From contig SJRY01000045.1 in NCBI GenBank assembly GCA_011319805.1, positions 1-62,562 of the forward strand: a stretch of 62,562 bases of DNA, read 5' to 3'. A model generated the notes under the pieces. That model worked only from the letters and a program-made list of their open reading frames with translations, did not search any database and was not told the DNA's origin. Both the position numbers and the translations under genes were made by a program. Origin of the DNA: Macrocybe gigantea (Eukaryota; Basidiomycota; Agaricomycetes; Agaricales; Callistosporiaceae). This document shows, piece by piece, positions 34,810-46,751 of this stretch (position 1 is its first letter; each line of letters opens with the position of its first letter).

Positions 34810-35514
34810 TCAGCTCGTACTGGCTCGCTGCCGTTTTGCGGCCAAAGCCCTCTCCAACTCCTCGAACGCGCTCCTGACCACATCTTGCGTCCTTTTTGGG
34901 GTCCCATTTGCTTCGCTTCGTCAATGCGGCGCAGACTTTGCGGCCACGTCGACTCGGGTATATTTTGCTCCGAGAGAGCAGCGCGTATCTCGTTCAGAGA
35001 CTCGTTGTAGGCTTTCATGGATTCTTCGTAGAGGTCGTACACGCAGACGGCACAACCGGACATGCAGCATTCTGGGAGAACGGAGAATCGCTCAGTAAGA
35101 CCGGATTTGGGCAAAAGGCGAGCCGAACGGTTGACTCACCATCCGAGTCAGGGGGCTTTGGTTCTTTAGGTATTCGGAATCCTCTAAAGACTTCCTCCTT
35201 ATCTTCTCCAGCAAGAATCGAAGAAACTCGAGAGTCGGACATCGCTCCGTCGGTGGACAATAAAGTCTGGTGCTCCCGTTGTTGCGAGCGCCTAAATCAT
35301 CCAATTTCTGGGCGAGCGCCTCCTTTCCTCTGAGGGACTTTTCCAGTCGTTTGTATCGCTCCGAGAGGTTTTGTCCCGGTAGTGTCAGGGGGTCGATGGA
35401 CGATGGGTTACGCAGTACCGACGGCTGAGCACGCCGACGACTGCAGGCACAGACTGCGGGAAAAGGTGCTTTTGGCGCCGATCCTGAAGTTCGCGCGCGG
35501 TAGCATGAATACAT
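34810..35514 (-). CDS. Oxidoreductase-like domain protein (OXLD1 type)
   Basis: ATG 35514 (MYSCYRARTSG). The basic, Ser/Ala-rich N-terminus resembles a mitochondrial presequence. A helical segment (LSERYKRLEKSLRGKEAL) and FRGFRIPKEPKPPDSD lead through an intron (near 35,075-35,140) into the diagnostic ECCMSGCAVCVYDLYEES, the Cys-rich Oxidored-like motif. A helical C-terminus follows (VVRSAFEELERALAAKRQR), ending at TGA 34812-34810. The human member OXLD1 is mitochondrial and its biochemical role is unclear, so no reaction is assigned. Single bases are missing near 35,265 and in the G-run at 34,892-34,902. The correct frame was chosen from the conserved helix after the shift. Confidence 0.78.
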
Positions 35515-35826
35515 GTCGCTTGAGAGCAGCGGCCTGGCGGAGGTCGTTTTTAAGGAGGTGCAGATGCTTACTAAGCAGGGATGTTATTTAAGTCACCACC
35601 ACACCACGTTCCTGTCATATGCAGTATCTGAAATTTTGCCGCAGCAAATGCGTCAATTGCGGAGTGCCTGCCGCAAAGCAGATGGCCGTGCTGCGGAGAT
35701 GCTTTGCGTGCCTATGCCAGGTATATAAAGAACAGTGTCTCGGAATCGTCTCGTGACTGTGCTTCGACTTGCTCCTCGTTTTCGTACTTCCCTCTTACCA
35801 GACGAACGCAGGAGGACCATTTGGCT
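35515..35826. promoter_or_regulatory. Divergent promoter, OXLD1-like / DUF7330 genes
   Basis: 312 bp between outward-facing starts. No TATA box is obvious. It contains an apparently open 71-codon frame with no recognisable content. Confidence 0.5.
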
Positions 35827-36874
35827 ATGATAATTACTCCAGAGGACGATAAAACGCTCGACGAGAAAGCGAAATCCGTCTCAAGCACGGTAACGTCTTC
35901 GACGATCACCACGACCACGACAACTTCAGCTACAACAGGCCCCAAGCCGACGACCGGGAATCAGCATGTCATCGCAGCGCCTGCTGTGATAGCGGGACCG
36001 GTATGTAGTCCAGGAATTTCTCTGGATTGTGTGACCTGACAAGGATGCAGGACGATCCTCCTCCGGAATACACGCCTCTATCGTCGCAGCAGACGGAGGA
36101 AGTTGCACCGATGACAAAAATCCGCCGTCGTCGCCACGTCGCAGCAGCCACGCCAGCAATATCAGACCGACGAACTTCGTCTCTATCTCGCGCTCCAATG
36201 ATTCAATCAGGGGTACATGGCTCTTGGATCCATTTCTCTCCATTCCGCAAGCCTTTCTGCCTCCTCTGGCGGTCGGGGAGACCGAAGACACACGCAAAAA
36301 TCTGAGCCTCGTCTCCAGCAACGGCGCAATCCAGGCAGATGTCACTCTTGCCGCGACAGCTTCTGATGAGAGGAAGGCCAAGCTCAACCGGCAGAATGTG
36401 ACGATCTACGCCAAAACGTCGAACGGATCCATCACCATGAAACTTGTGCGTCTCTCCGTCGATCCCCTCCACACTAGTCTCTGCAAGACTCATCGTTGAC
36501 TGTTGCAGCACGCTCCCACAAAGTCTCAACTCCCACTTCGCATTGACTGCTATTCTTCTAATGGCGCCATCACCCTGTACGTGCCGCGCGACTTCAACGG
36601 CCTGCTCTCCCTCCGCACGAAAAATGGCAGCGTCAAACTCTCCGATGCCATCTCGTCTCACATCATGACCTTCAGCGACGTCTCTGGTATGCGCCGCTCC
36701 TTCCTCGGCGATTACGCCGGCTCCAGCTTCAGCTCGGAACCCAACGGAGTGTGGTCGGGGGACGAGATCGTCGCAGAGACCAGAAATGGGTCCATTCGAT
36801 TGTTTTTCGACGACGAGGTGGTCGAGAACGACAGGAGAGTCTCTGGTTTTTTCACAAAGCTGTTTGGGCTGTGA
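35827..36874 (+). CDS. DUF7330 domain protein
   Basis: ATG 35827 (MIITPEDDKTLDEKAK). A Ser/Thr-rich N-terminus with a run of threonines is followed by an intron (about 36,001-36,050) and a Pro-rich stretch (DDPPPEYTPLSS). The DUF7330-type beta domain follows: NFVSISRSNDSIRGTWLLDP, LSLVSSNGAIQADV, VTIYAKTSNGSITMKL, an intron, IDCYSSNGAITLYVPRDF, GLLSLRTKNGSVKLSD, MTFSDVSGMRRSFLGD and AETRNGSIRLFFDDE, with the stop at 36872-36874. The repeated S-x-NGSI pattern is characteristic of this basidiomycete family, whose function is unknown. One base appears to be missing in the A-run near 36,115-36,121, just before the domain. Confidence 0.8.
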
Positions 36875-38048
36875 GATCCTCCGAGAACCTTGATGGTTTG
36901 CGTCCTAACTGTCTTAAGTGTGGACCCTCTCGAACATGACCTCTTGCCGGTCTGTACTAGTATGATTTCTTTGTGTATTCTCCTACATGCATACCTCACC
37001 ACGGAATATACCTTCATACCAGAAGCGCTATAAGACAATAAGCTATCAGGCGCCCGTTCCGGGATCCTCAGATATTCAAACATTCTCAGCCTTGAGAATG
37101 CAACGGCTTTCCGTGGACGTTCTGGCAACAAGGCGCACCTACAATCGATTTTGCTGAAAATCGTCCTAATGTTCCTACACCAACGAAGTGCACCAACCAT
37201 GCCTGCTTCCACTAAATTCCTCAGCGAGCAGCTACATTAAAAAGAACGATATATCTGTAAACGGTTCCACGTGGCTCGGGCTTGCTATCCAGGCGGTCAA
37301 TGTCATTCTAACCATACACTGGCAACCGAGCTTTGACACCGTTGCTCTTGATAAGACAGCAGGTCGCACGCCAACTCGCTTGTCTCTGGAGCGGTACTAG
37401 GTACGAATTATCTACTGCAATGGCTTATGACCACTAGTTCACTCTGCCGTCAACCCGCGAACGAATATCGGATCCCTCCGTTGAACGTTTAGCTCGATAA
37501 GGCTGATGCACAAGGCACAGAATGCCAGCGCCGTCAATATTCCTGGCATTCGCTTTCATCGACCGCTGCCTGCCTATTGCTATCCCCGTGTCGGCGGTCG
37601 AGCAATTAGTTGGTCACGAATCCGCTTCAGAATCTCGCGGACGGAACGGAGAAGAGAAGTGGAAGTTAAATTCGACCGCCGGCGTGTGGATCTTCTTCCT
37701 CTGTTTCATCTCTTCCACGCACTAGTAACTTCAAACGCTTACGATCCCAAAGCCGAGGCCTCCGCCTGTCGTGAACGCATCTGTACTCTCACGCACCCGT
37801 CTTCATGGTCCCGAAGAGAGGTTTATTGCTCCTAAACATGTCGTCCCAGCAATCCGTGGCAGAGAATACCGAAGTTCCGTTGGTGGCATCGCGGGATATA
37901 TCTGTAGTTCTGATGCTACCTATGTTGAGGGCTTAGGACACTGAATTAGATGCAAACGCTATTTGCGATGATGGGGGCAGTATCATCGAAAGTGAGACCG
38001 GCGAGACAATTACAGACTCCCGATCATTGAAAGATGCATAATCATCTA
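36875..38048. other. Gene-poor region
   Basis: 1.17 kb. Plus-strand frames at 37188-37400 and 37506-37835 overlap in different phases and have no recognisable domain. The frame at 37522 begins with a hydrophobic leader-like stretch (MPAPSIFLAFAFIDRCL) but stops after 67 codons. Confidence 0.45.
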
Positions 38049-41000
38049 TTAATGTTTCTTCCGACTCAACCGAGAAGAGCGACGACTAGACCCAGCCTCT
38101 CCCTTATCATTCTGGGCTTCAAGCTGCCCCTGTGTCTTGTCACGATCTCCCTTCCGCGACTTTTTCCCGGAATTGCTTGCGCCCGTGCTACCACCGACAT
38201 CTTCGAGTTTCCTCTTGCTTCCCTTGCTCTGTGTGGAACTACCCTGCTTCTGATCGGCAACAGCAGCATCTCGCTCCACCTGGTTCGCCTTTTTCAAAGT
38301 CTCTTGGGCCACTTGCTCTTCGGTTGGGGGAGGCACATAAACTTTGCTCTCGTCATCCGGAGGCCAGGTGGAATCCATCAGAGCATTATCTAGCTCGGAA
38401 AGGAGGGCTTCCACAGTCACTGGAAGGGCACCATCTTGTCGCCGTGCAGGGCTGTGCGTCTTGAAGAGGTTCCAGAGTTTAGCAATCAACTCTGTCAGAG
38501 GTTGATTGCCCGCGACTGCTAAATCGTATTCCTCACCCAACCAGGTAGCCTTGTTCGAGCGAAGACTCTTATCATCGTTCGCCTCGAAAAGGTTGACACA
38601 TGCATGCTTTCCCTCCTCATGATTGTGGTCAGTGTGACGAAGGATCACCCATATCGCGACCCAGTAGATAGACTCCAAATCGTGGTGAACGTTGTGAGAC
38701 TCTCTTCTCCGTGGTCTGTCCAGGATGTTTACGGCCATGAAGGGACGCGTGCCCTATGTACAGTGTTCCCACGGTCCTTTATACAGCATTTACTCCGCAC
38801 TGAATATCTTGAGATAGTCAAAAGCTATGAACATAAGGGTGGTATCATTTCGTAGATAAGCTATTTGCCTAGCTTTCCATGCCATGATCTAGGAGAAATA
38901 TGGAAAAATAAATTCGTGGTCGACAATTTCTGACAGGGTTCCTAAAATGGCAAAAGACAGTCCTTTATACAGAAAAGCAGCGCGTGCCATCTCTTCCCAG
39001 TGACATCGCGGACTGAGATGAGGATTGGAATGTCAAGTATAGCACTTAAAAAGTATCTATATTAACTTTTACACTGTCTTGTACATTTTCTCATGGTATG
39101 GCAGGTGGACGACCAGGTGTTACTTGTATACATCACGCTACATAGCCATTCTGGCATTCTTCGTGGGATATAAGGAAAGAAAATGACAATCATAAGTCCC
39201 AATATGTTCCTCAAGTAGAATACCCTCAATCCTTCCATAAAAATCATGCTGCAGTGATGCTTATTCGTGCGACATTGATGTAAAATTGCAAATATTTACA
39301 AAATTTACAAATAAACCTGTTCCACAGGAGAGAAAAAAAGAGATTATTCTCATGAGCAATACGCGAATAATAGAGCTGGTATAGGGCTTTAATTTGTGCA
39401 TTTAAGGATTCCAAACCGTGGAGAAATGAGGGAGCTAGAGGCCGCTGTATAAAGGAGCATGGGTGTATAAAGGACCGTGGGAACACTGTAGTAAGGAACA
39501 GATCAGAGTGGAAATAAGTGCGATTATGGTGCTAGAAATTACCGTCATATCCTTCAAATCCTTCTCGATTTGCAATTTGAAAGCTGGGATCTCACTGTCC
39601 ACGCTCGACAAAATGGGCGTGCTGTAGTCCAGATCATGTAGGAAACCACCTTCCATATCGGATTCATGGAGAAGGATATTGCCCGCACTGATATCACGAT
39701 GAAGAACCCCACAGATCCGTAGAAATTCAATTGCTAGGATTCATTCATCAGATATGAGTCACGAATCCACTGATTAAGAAACTACTCACCTCTAACAGCA
39801 TTGCGCAGAGCAGTAAAGGCCTCTTTGCTATTCCGAAAGGACGTTAGGGGTCTGCCAATGTTCTTCATCAAAGATCGGACTCTGCTGCGATCGAATGATG
39901 CTGGTTCCGCTTCAGATTCTCGTTTCATGGTCCGGGCCGAGAGTGTCGTGAGTCCAAAGATTTCGGCATCATTGCAAGTCTTCATATTCCATGTCCCAAT
40001 ATTGTTTGCTAGTCCGCTCTTGTCAAATGCTCCAGGCTCTGAAAGGTCTAGTTGAAGAATCGAATTCTTCAGTTCTTCTCGGATGACCGGATGACGAGAA
40101 AGTCGCTTGATTCTCCGATAGAAATAACCTTCATCCAGCGAGTTTGTTGTTGCCAGGAATCTTTGAGAGTACAAATTCGATCGTCCTCCGGGTGATCACC
40201 AAGAATCAAAACTTTGAAGACATGAGTAGCCCTCCCTACGACGCCAGTCGAGAAATATAAGGCTTCGAATGCAAAGCATTTGATGTCCTTCTGAAGTCCT
40301 GGTTCTTCATCTGTGAATACGTGAGTGCCATATTCTTCGCACACGTTTTAGTAGACACACCTGAAGAGGCACTTTCAGGGCCAACCATCACGACTAAGTG
40401 GTCATCAGTCATCAAGCCACTCGTCAAAGTGTTGATTTAGCGTACCATCTGAATCTTCAAGAATGTCCACCGGTTTGCCTAAGAAAACACGAGCTAAGCT
40501 AGAATGCAGGCACATGCATACACAATAATATATGGTACCTCTTTCTTCATCCGCGTCGTCAATATCGATGCGCGCGTCAATAAGACGACCCATCCTTTGA
40601 ATGTCCGCCTTTCGTTTGGCTATGTCTGCTTGCATTTTCATCAGTCGCGTAAAAAGCTCATCGAATTCTGCAGGGGAAGGCTTGATCATCGTAGGATCAC
40701 CACCTACGATACTATGAGTCTGTGGAATGCGGCTAGCATAAGGAAGGGGATGCGCCAGTCGCCAAAGGAATCGTTGAACAAGCTCTGGTGAAGTGACGTA
40801 GTTGAATGACGGGGACCCAATAATACCGGAGTGGTCGAAACGGAAGAATCGCATGTTGGTCCCGTACACACCAACCACGAAGACGAAGCAACTGAGGTGC
40901 GCCATGATGAGATTACGCGCTCCCTTGTAGAGCTGGACACGGGTAGGCACGTCAGAGTTGGGCGATTTGCACAAACCATCCTCGTCGATTGAGTCTTGTT

Positions 41001-41783
41001 CCGCGTTCAATTTCAGCTCCCATACAAGGGCAGCATCCTTCCAGGTCCAGTGCTTCTTCCGTGATACGGCAGGAATGCCAGGGAATGTCGACGTGATGTC
41101 GGGCTTCGTTTCATGGTGGTCGTGGTGGAGAGGGGGGAAGGGTATGCTGGACGTGTCATAGGACGCCATCTTTATATCATCTGGAAAATCTTCGCTGACA
41201 CATTGCAGCCCTTTCAGCTATGGATGCAAAAATGCACAGTATCGTCAGGAGACTCATCCCCAGAGACCAAGTGCCACACTTACGAATGTTCCATACATGT
41301 CGACCTCTTTTTTGCTTTCAGCCACTCCGCCAAACGCATCTGCGATGTCCACATGTGACGGAATTCCAACATCCTGCGCGGGCATGTATTTCTGAAAAAA
41401 TTCGTCAAGGGTAGCACAGGCCTTGTAGTTGCTGATGAACTCGTTATTGATCGCATTCCTAACCCGAGGGAGTCCGCCTTTTCAGGCGCGCTCGAACTGT
41501 GCTGCTCTCGCGCTGAAAGCTTGTTGGACGATGGTGTGCTTTGTGCCGTCGATGGAGGAGGTTGGTTTCGCTGAGGCGTTCGAGGTCCCGCACCGTGCAA
41601 CGATGCAGAGTTAATGTACGCTTGTTTCGCTAGTTCGGAAGCCATCTCGTCTTGTGGCAATGGATCTTGTGGCAGAGGCACTAGGTCTTTCTGGATACGT
41701 TGGCGTTTTCGGGGACGATCAGAGGCTTCAGTGGCTGTAGCCTTTCGCCTGAGGTTATATCGGGTGAGTACTTTCGTGGCCAT
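38049..41783 (-). CDS. FunK1 fungal-type protein kinase D, interrupted by an insertion
   Basis: Close copy of kinase C with the same introns and motifs: MATKVLTRYNLRRK, WTWKDAALVWELK, FRFDHSGIIGSP, FKVLILGD, HDLDYSTPIL, GTRPFMA, HHDLESIYWVAIWVIL and a basic tail ending at 38049. Three kinds of damage are seen. A 728 bp inverted-repeat element sits in the intron between the HDLDYS exon and the GTRPFMA exon. One base is missing in exon 3 near 40,136 (CC where C has CCC, at TRWDEGYFY). One base is missing in exon 1 near 41,468 (after EKADS). The two shifts could be consensus errors because they match the pattern elsewhere; the insertion is real sequence. Whether this gene is expressed cannot be told from DNA. 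Confidence 0.85.
38761..39488. mobile_element. 728 bp non-autonomous inverted-repeat element (MITE-like)
   Basis: The two ends are perfect 25 bp terminal inverted repeats starting CAGTGTTCCCACGG (38761-38785 and, inverted, 39464-39488). The element is flanked by TA on both sides, and the matching intron of FunK1 C lacks it. TA duplication and CAGT ends fit the Tc1/mariner superfamily. Inside there are only frames of 61-80 codons and no transposase, so it would need help to move. Parts of the TIR (CCTTTATAC) recur inside the element near 38,970 and 39,447. Confidence 0.88.
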
Positions 41784-41891
41784 CGTATCTTTATAGTTCT
41801 CCAAAGCTGGAATGCTGGTATCGTTGGATGTTGTGGACGAACAATGGAAGAACGGTTGATAGAGCGCCGTGTGGGTCCAGCTTTGCGCGAT

Positions 41892-41897
41892 CACGTG
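41892..41897 (-). promoter_or_regulatory. CACGTG box of FunK1 gene D
   Basis: 109-114 bp upstream of the ATG, in the same conserved block as in genes A, C and E. Confidence 0.7.
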
Positions 41898-42179
41898 CTC
41901 ATTTCTACTCCGCGACGCGACACAGCTGGCCACCCTTGCCACATTTTTGCCAGTTCTCCTTGCGGGGACACGATATCCTCTTATAACACTGGCTTTTTGA
42001 CTCATGCAGAGCTCGCCTTCCTCGGAGAAAGCACTCTCACGCATTGGACAATGCCAGTGAAGACTTGCTAGAATGTTTGGAAACAGAATGAACATATATC
42101 CAGTGTGTCAGCGTACATCACGCACTCTCCTAACTTGTTGCTTCCATACCATACAGAGGATATTCAGGTGCACCGCGCG

Positions 42180-42850
42180 CAGCCGCAGAGATGTGGGCGA
42201 ACAGGCCATCAGCCTTCGCGGCATTCTTGAGGTACCATTTCTTAGATTCAGCGACTGTAAGCGCCCAGCCCCATTTAACCAGTGCGACAGAATGGTGTCG
42301 CAAGTTCGCAGTCAGCCTCCTGACCGGTTTTGTCTGCATTGCCATGGTCCACTGGATTTAGATGCGGGCTCTTGGCGGCCAGATCCGCCATATGATCGAG
42401 GTCCTCTTCCTTCATCCCGAGCTCCTTCAAGAGCACGACGTGGCCAGAGATACGGCAAGGCCATAGATGCATAGATGCCCTGCGCTGCCGTGATGGCATT
42501 AGGGCTGAAGAGCTCTAGACTGAGAAACAATGCCACTTTCGCGACGGTGTCACACCCGTAAGGCGCAATATATGCGAGCACATACACAAGGACGACGGTG
42601 TGCGGCTCTGCGTAGGGCGATTGAGCACCCTGCCTCCTGAAAAAGGAAGCGGATCTCAGCACATGACAAACTCGAGGTATGGCAGAGTTTACGATGAACC
42701 ATTCCTACTGCATCAAGCACCCTTCTTGCAACGACAGGGTTTGTTATAACATGATGACAGTGTTGGCGAATGGTCTGGATTCTATGATTTTGATCGACTG
42801 AACTCACATCTTCAGCGATGCAGTTGCTGCTCGTAGTCACATATTTCATT
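42180..42850 (-). pseudogene. Maleylacetate reductase remnant 2 with internal deletion
   Basis: From about 42,330 to 42,700 the DNA follows the last MAR exon (blocks ATAGATGCCCTGCGCTGCCG, ATATGCGAGC, ACGACGGT), with many changes and no continuous frame. From about 42,740 to 42,845 it instead resembles the MAR 5' flank at 48,140-48,245 (GGTCT, TGATCGA, TTCAG, GCTGCTCGT). The N-terminal two-thirds of the gene is therefore missing. The segment at 42,180-42,330 matches the spacer upstream of FunK1 C and E. It is non-functional. Confidence 0.75.
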
Positions 42851-42975
42851 CTGAAAGAATTGATGTGCTTTTTTTTTGTACGATGGAGTGTAGAAAGTGG
42901 TTGAAACGAACGAAAAAAGAAACTACAGTATGATCACCCAAAGTCCTATAACAGTCGCTCAAAATCCCTTCCGGC

Positions 42976-45900
42976 TCAATTCATCGTATGCTGGCGGCGA
43001 GATCCAGAAGAGTAGCTACCCGACGTGAGCTGTCCCATCTTATTCCGTACCTCGAGTTGCCCTCTAAGTATCGCCGTGCTTGGCATTCCGTGACCTTTTA
43101 CTTGACCGGCTTGCCCCGACACCATCTCCATCTTCAATTCTCCTCTTGCTTCCCCTGCTCTGAGCAACTGCGGCCCGATCCTGGTTGGCAAGAACTGCTG
43201 CTACTGGTCGCCCGCTCTCTCTCGCTTTTTTCAAGGACATCCGCATCAATTCCTCTGCTGTCGGCGGAGGAACGTAGTCCAAGCTCTTGTCATCCGACGG
43301 CCAGTCTTTTCTTTTCAAAGCTCGCTCCAAGACTTCCAGGAAATCTTTGGCGGTCACGGGTTCGGCACCTGCCTCTCGCTGCATGGGTGATGTGCTTTGA
43401 AAAGCTTGTGGAGGTCCTCAATTAGCAGGGTCAGAGGCTGGTTGTCCTTGACAGCTGGGTGAACCTTCGTGTGCAGCCACTTCGCTTTGCGTGCCTCAAG
43501 GTCACTATCAGTCACCTTCTCGTCGAAGAGGTTGAGGCATGCATAAATTCCGTCCTTGTGGGTATGCTGTGTGTGACGAAGGATGCACCAGATTGCCACC
43601 CAGTAGACAGATTCCAAGTCATGATAGACAGCATGGGACTCTCTCTCGTCGTCGTCTGCTAAGATGCTTATGGCCATAAAAGGACGTGTTCCCTACGGCG
43701 GATGGACGGATCAGTGTTATGCAGTGGTGAGGTTAAAGTCATGCCTTACCGTCATGTCCTTCAGGTCCTTCTTGATTTGCAACTTGAAGGCTGGGATTTC
43801 CATATCCGCCTTCGAAAGAATGGGAGAACTGTAGTCAAGATCGTGTAGAAAACCACTAGTATCGTCGAATTCATCGAGAAGGATGTTTCCAGAGCTGATG
43901 TCACGATGAAGAACACCACAGATCCGAAGGAATTCGATTGCTAAGGATAACATGTCAGAAAACATGCCCTGAAATCGCAATCCAGCATAGAACAAGTTGA
44001 ATATACCTCTGACGGCATTGTACAAGGCCATGATAAGCTCCTGGGTCCTTCTAAAGGTAGACAAAGGTCTGCCGATGTTCTTCATCAAAGAGCGAACGCG
44101 ACTACGATCGAATGATACTGGCTCGGCGGCAGTTTCGCGTTTCATAAGTCTGGCCGCAAGAGTTACAAACCCAAAGACTTCAGCATCTTCACAACTTTTC
44201 ATGTTCCAAGTTCCAATGTTGTTCGCCAGTCCAGTCTTGTCAAATCCTCCAGGTTCTGAGAGATCTAAGTTAAGAATCGATTTCTTCAATTCCTCTCGGA
44301 TAATCGGTTCGTTAGAGAGTCGCTTGATTCTCCTGTAGAAATATCCTTCATCCCAGCGAGTTTGTTGTTGCCAAGAGTCCTTGAGGGTGTAGATTTGGTC
44401 GTCTTCTGAACGGTTCCCTAGGATCAAAACTTTGAAGACGTGGGTAGCCCTGCCAACTACACCCGTTGATAAGTGCAATATGTCGAATGCAAAGCATTTA
44501 ACATTCTCCTGAAGGCCTGGTTCCTCGTCTAACATGCATTAGCATGAAGCAGTTGCATGCATCTCGAGAGAGACATACCGCTTATTTCCACATCGCCGCC
44601 AAAATTCGCTTTCGCGACAGCTAGCGCTGATCAAAGCATCGGTAAGCGGATAGAAAAATTGGCTTAAGGGGCGTTTTAACGTACCTTCGGACTTTCCGTT
44701 CACGTTCCTGCCAGCAGAACTATCCATTGTGCCTGGGGCGTCTGAACAAAATACAATTTAAGAGTGCCAGCTTAGAGGTCAAGGTGAAGTCAACAAACCA
44801 TCTTGTCGACTTTGATGCGCAACGTCAATGCATGCCTCAACTATACGAGCTATACGCTGAAGCCGATCACGTTGGCCGGCGAACTCGGGTCTTCTGCTGA
44901 GTAGTCGAGTAAAATACCGATTGAATTCTGCGGACGACGGCTTGGTTATCGTGGGATCAGCTCCTACTATGGCGTGGAGTTGGGGAGCATGCCCATTGTA
45001 TGGGAGAGGGTGGGCAAGACGCCAGAGAAATCGTTGCACAAGCTCAGGAGATGCGACGTAGTTGAATGATGGGGATCCAATGATACCGGAGTGATCAAAA
45101 CGGAAGAATCGCATATTAGTTCCGTACACCCCAACGATGAAGACAAAGCAGCTGAGATGTGCCATCATGAGATTACGCGCTCCCTTGTAAAGCTGAACGC
45201 GAGTAGGCACGTCGGAGTCTGGATGCTTGCACAACCCGTCCTCGTCTATAGAGTCTTGGCCTTCGCTGAGCTTGAGCTCCCATACAAGGGCAGCTTCTTG
45301 CCAGGTCCAGTCCTTCTTCTTCGACACCGCGCGCACACCGGGGAATGTTGAGGAAATATCCGGCTTTATGTCATGATGTTCAGGATGCAGAGGAGGGAAT
45401 GGCATGCTTGACGTGTTATAGCATGCCATCTTCTTGGCGTTCGGAAAGTCCCTGCTCACGCGCCTCAGCCCTTTCAGCTACACATATAAGAATTCAAAAT
45501 ATCATCAGCAGACTCATCCCAAAGACCAATTGCCGCACTTACGAAGGTCCCATACATATCAACCTCTTTTTCTCCATTAACGACTCCATTAAACGCGCCC
45601 GTGATGTCAACATGCGACGGAATATCAACATCCTGCGAAGGCATGTATTTTTGGAAAAATTCATCAAGCGTAGCACAGGTCTTATAGTTGCTGATGAACT
45701 CTCTATTGATCGCATTCCTGACCCGAGGAGAGTCCGCCTTTTCGCGCGCGCTCGAACTGTGTTGCTCTTGTGCCGAAAGCTTGTTGGATGACGGAGTGTT
45801 TTGTGTCGTTGGCGGAGGAACTTGGTTTCGCTGAGGCGTTCGAGGTCCCGCACCGTGCAACGATGCAGAGTTAATGTAGGCTTGTTTCGCTAGCTCGGAA

Positions 45901-46043
45901 GCCATCTCGTCTTGTGGCGATGGATCTTGTGGCAGAGGCACCGGGTCTCTCTCAATCTTTTGGCGTTTCCGGGGACGATCAGAGGCTTTAGTGGCTGTAG
46001 CCCTTCGCCTGAGGTTATATCTGGTGAGTATTTTCGTGGCCAT
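42976..46043 (-). CDS. FunK1 fungal-type protein kinase E
   Basis: ATG 46043 (MATKILTRYNLRRR). Exon 1 is almost identical to that of C. Exon 2 (WTWQEAALVWELK, MRFFRFDHSGIIGSP) and exon 3 (FKVLILGN, IYTLKDSWQQQ, DEGYFYRRI) are moderately diverged. Exon 4 has HRDISSGNILL and HDLDYSSPIL, and exon 5 (GTRPFMA, VYHDLESVYWVAIWCIL) is the most diverged. An additional short frame near 44,540-44,730 (SSAGRNVNGKSEG) may be a linker exon. One base is missing near 43,390 (CCC where CCCC is needed, at AHHPMQREA), and the last 40 codons switch frame again near 43,085. The gradient of similarity from 5' to 3' suggests partial gene conversion with C or D. The catalytic residues are present. Confidence 0.87.
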
Positions 46044-46148
46044 CGTGTCTATATAGTTCTCCAAAGCTGGAATGCTGGTATCGTTGGATGTTGTGGACGA
46101 ACAATGGAGGAACAGTTGATAGAGCGTGTGGGTCCAGCTTTGCGCGAT

Positions 46149-46154
46149 CACGTG
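46149..46154 (-). promoter_or_regulatory. CACGTG box of FunK1 gene E
   Basis: 106-111 bp upstream of the ATG, followed in gene orientation by the same ATCGCGCAAAGCTGG block as in A, C and D. Confidence 0.7.
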
Positions 46155-46751
46155 TTCATTTCTACTCCGCGACGCGACCCAACTGCCCACATTTTTGCCT
46201 TCTTCGGCGATTCTCCTATGTCCAAATCAAACGGTACCGTAGCTTTTCTGACTCGCATAGCTCTGGATCTCCGCGGAGAAACATGTTCATTTTTCGCACA
46301 TATTAGAGAAATGCCGAGAGAGACGTGCGAGAAAGGAACGAATATATGTGGCCCATCACGCTCTCTTCCACTTTGTCATTGAACAATGCTTCCACGCTCC
46401 CCGTTCGAGGGTGCTACCATGCCAGTCGGTGTTCTGGTTCACTAGGCCCAACGCGTGAAATGTGGGCGACAAAGACATCAGGTGCCGTTCGTTAGACTCA
46501 GTCACCGTGCCGCCATTTAGTCAGTGAGGATGGTGCCGGACGATTCCAGTCAGCCTCCTGGAGTTTTCGTCTGCATCGTAGCGGTTTATCCGGTCGAGGC
46601 GCAGCAGAGAACCACCATCCACAACTGAAGCGAGTTGACCCCGAGGCCACAGTTCGACTGACTGGAGTGGTACATGTATTGAAAGCTTCGTCGTCAAATT
46701 TGAAACTAGACGGATGAACAGGAAAAATGCAGCAGCGCGACTACGCTAGGC

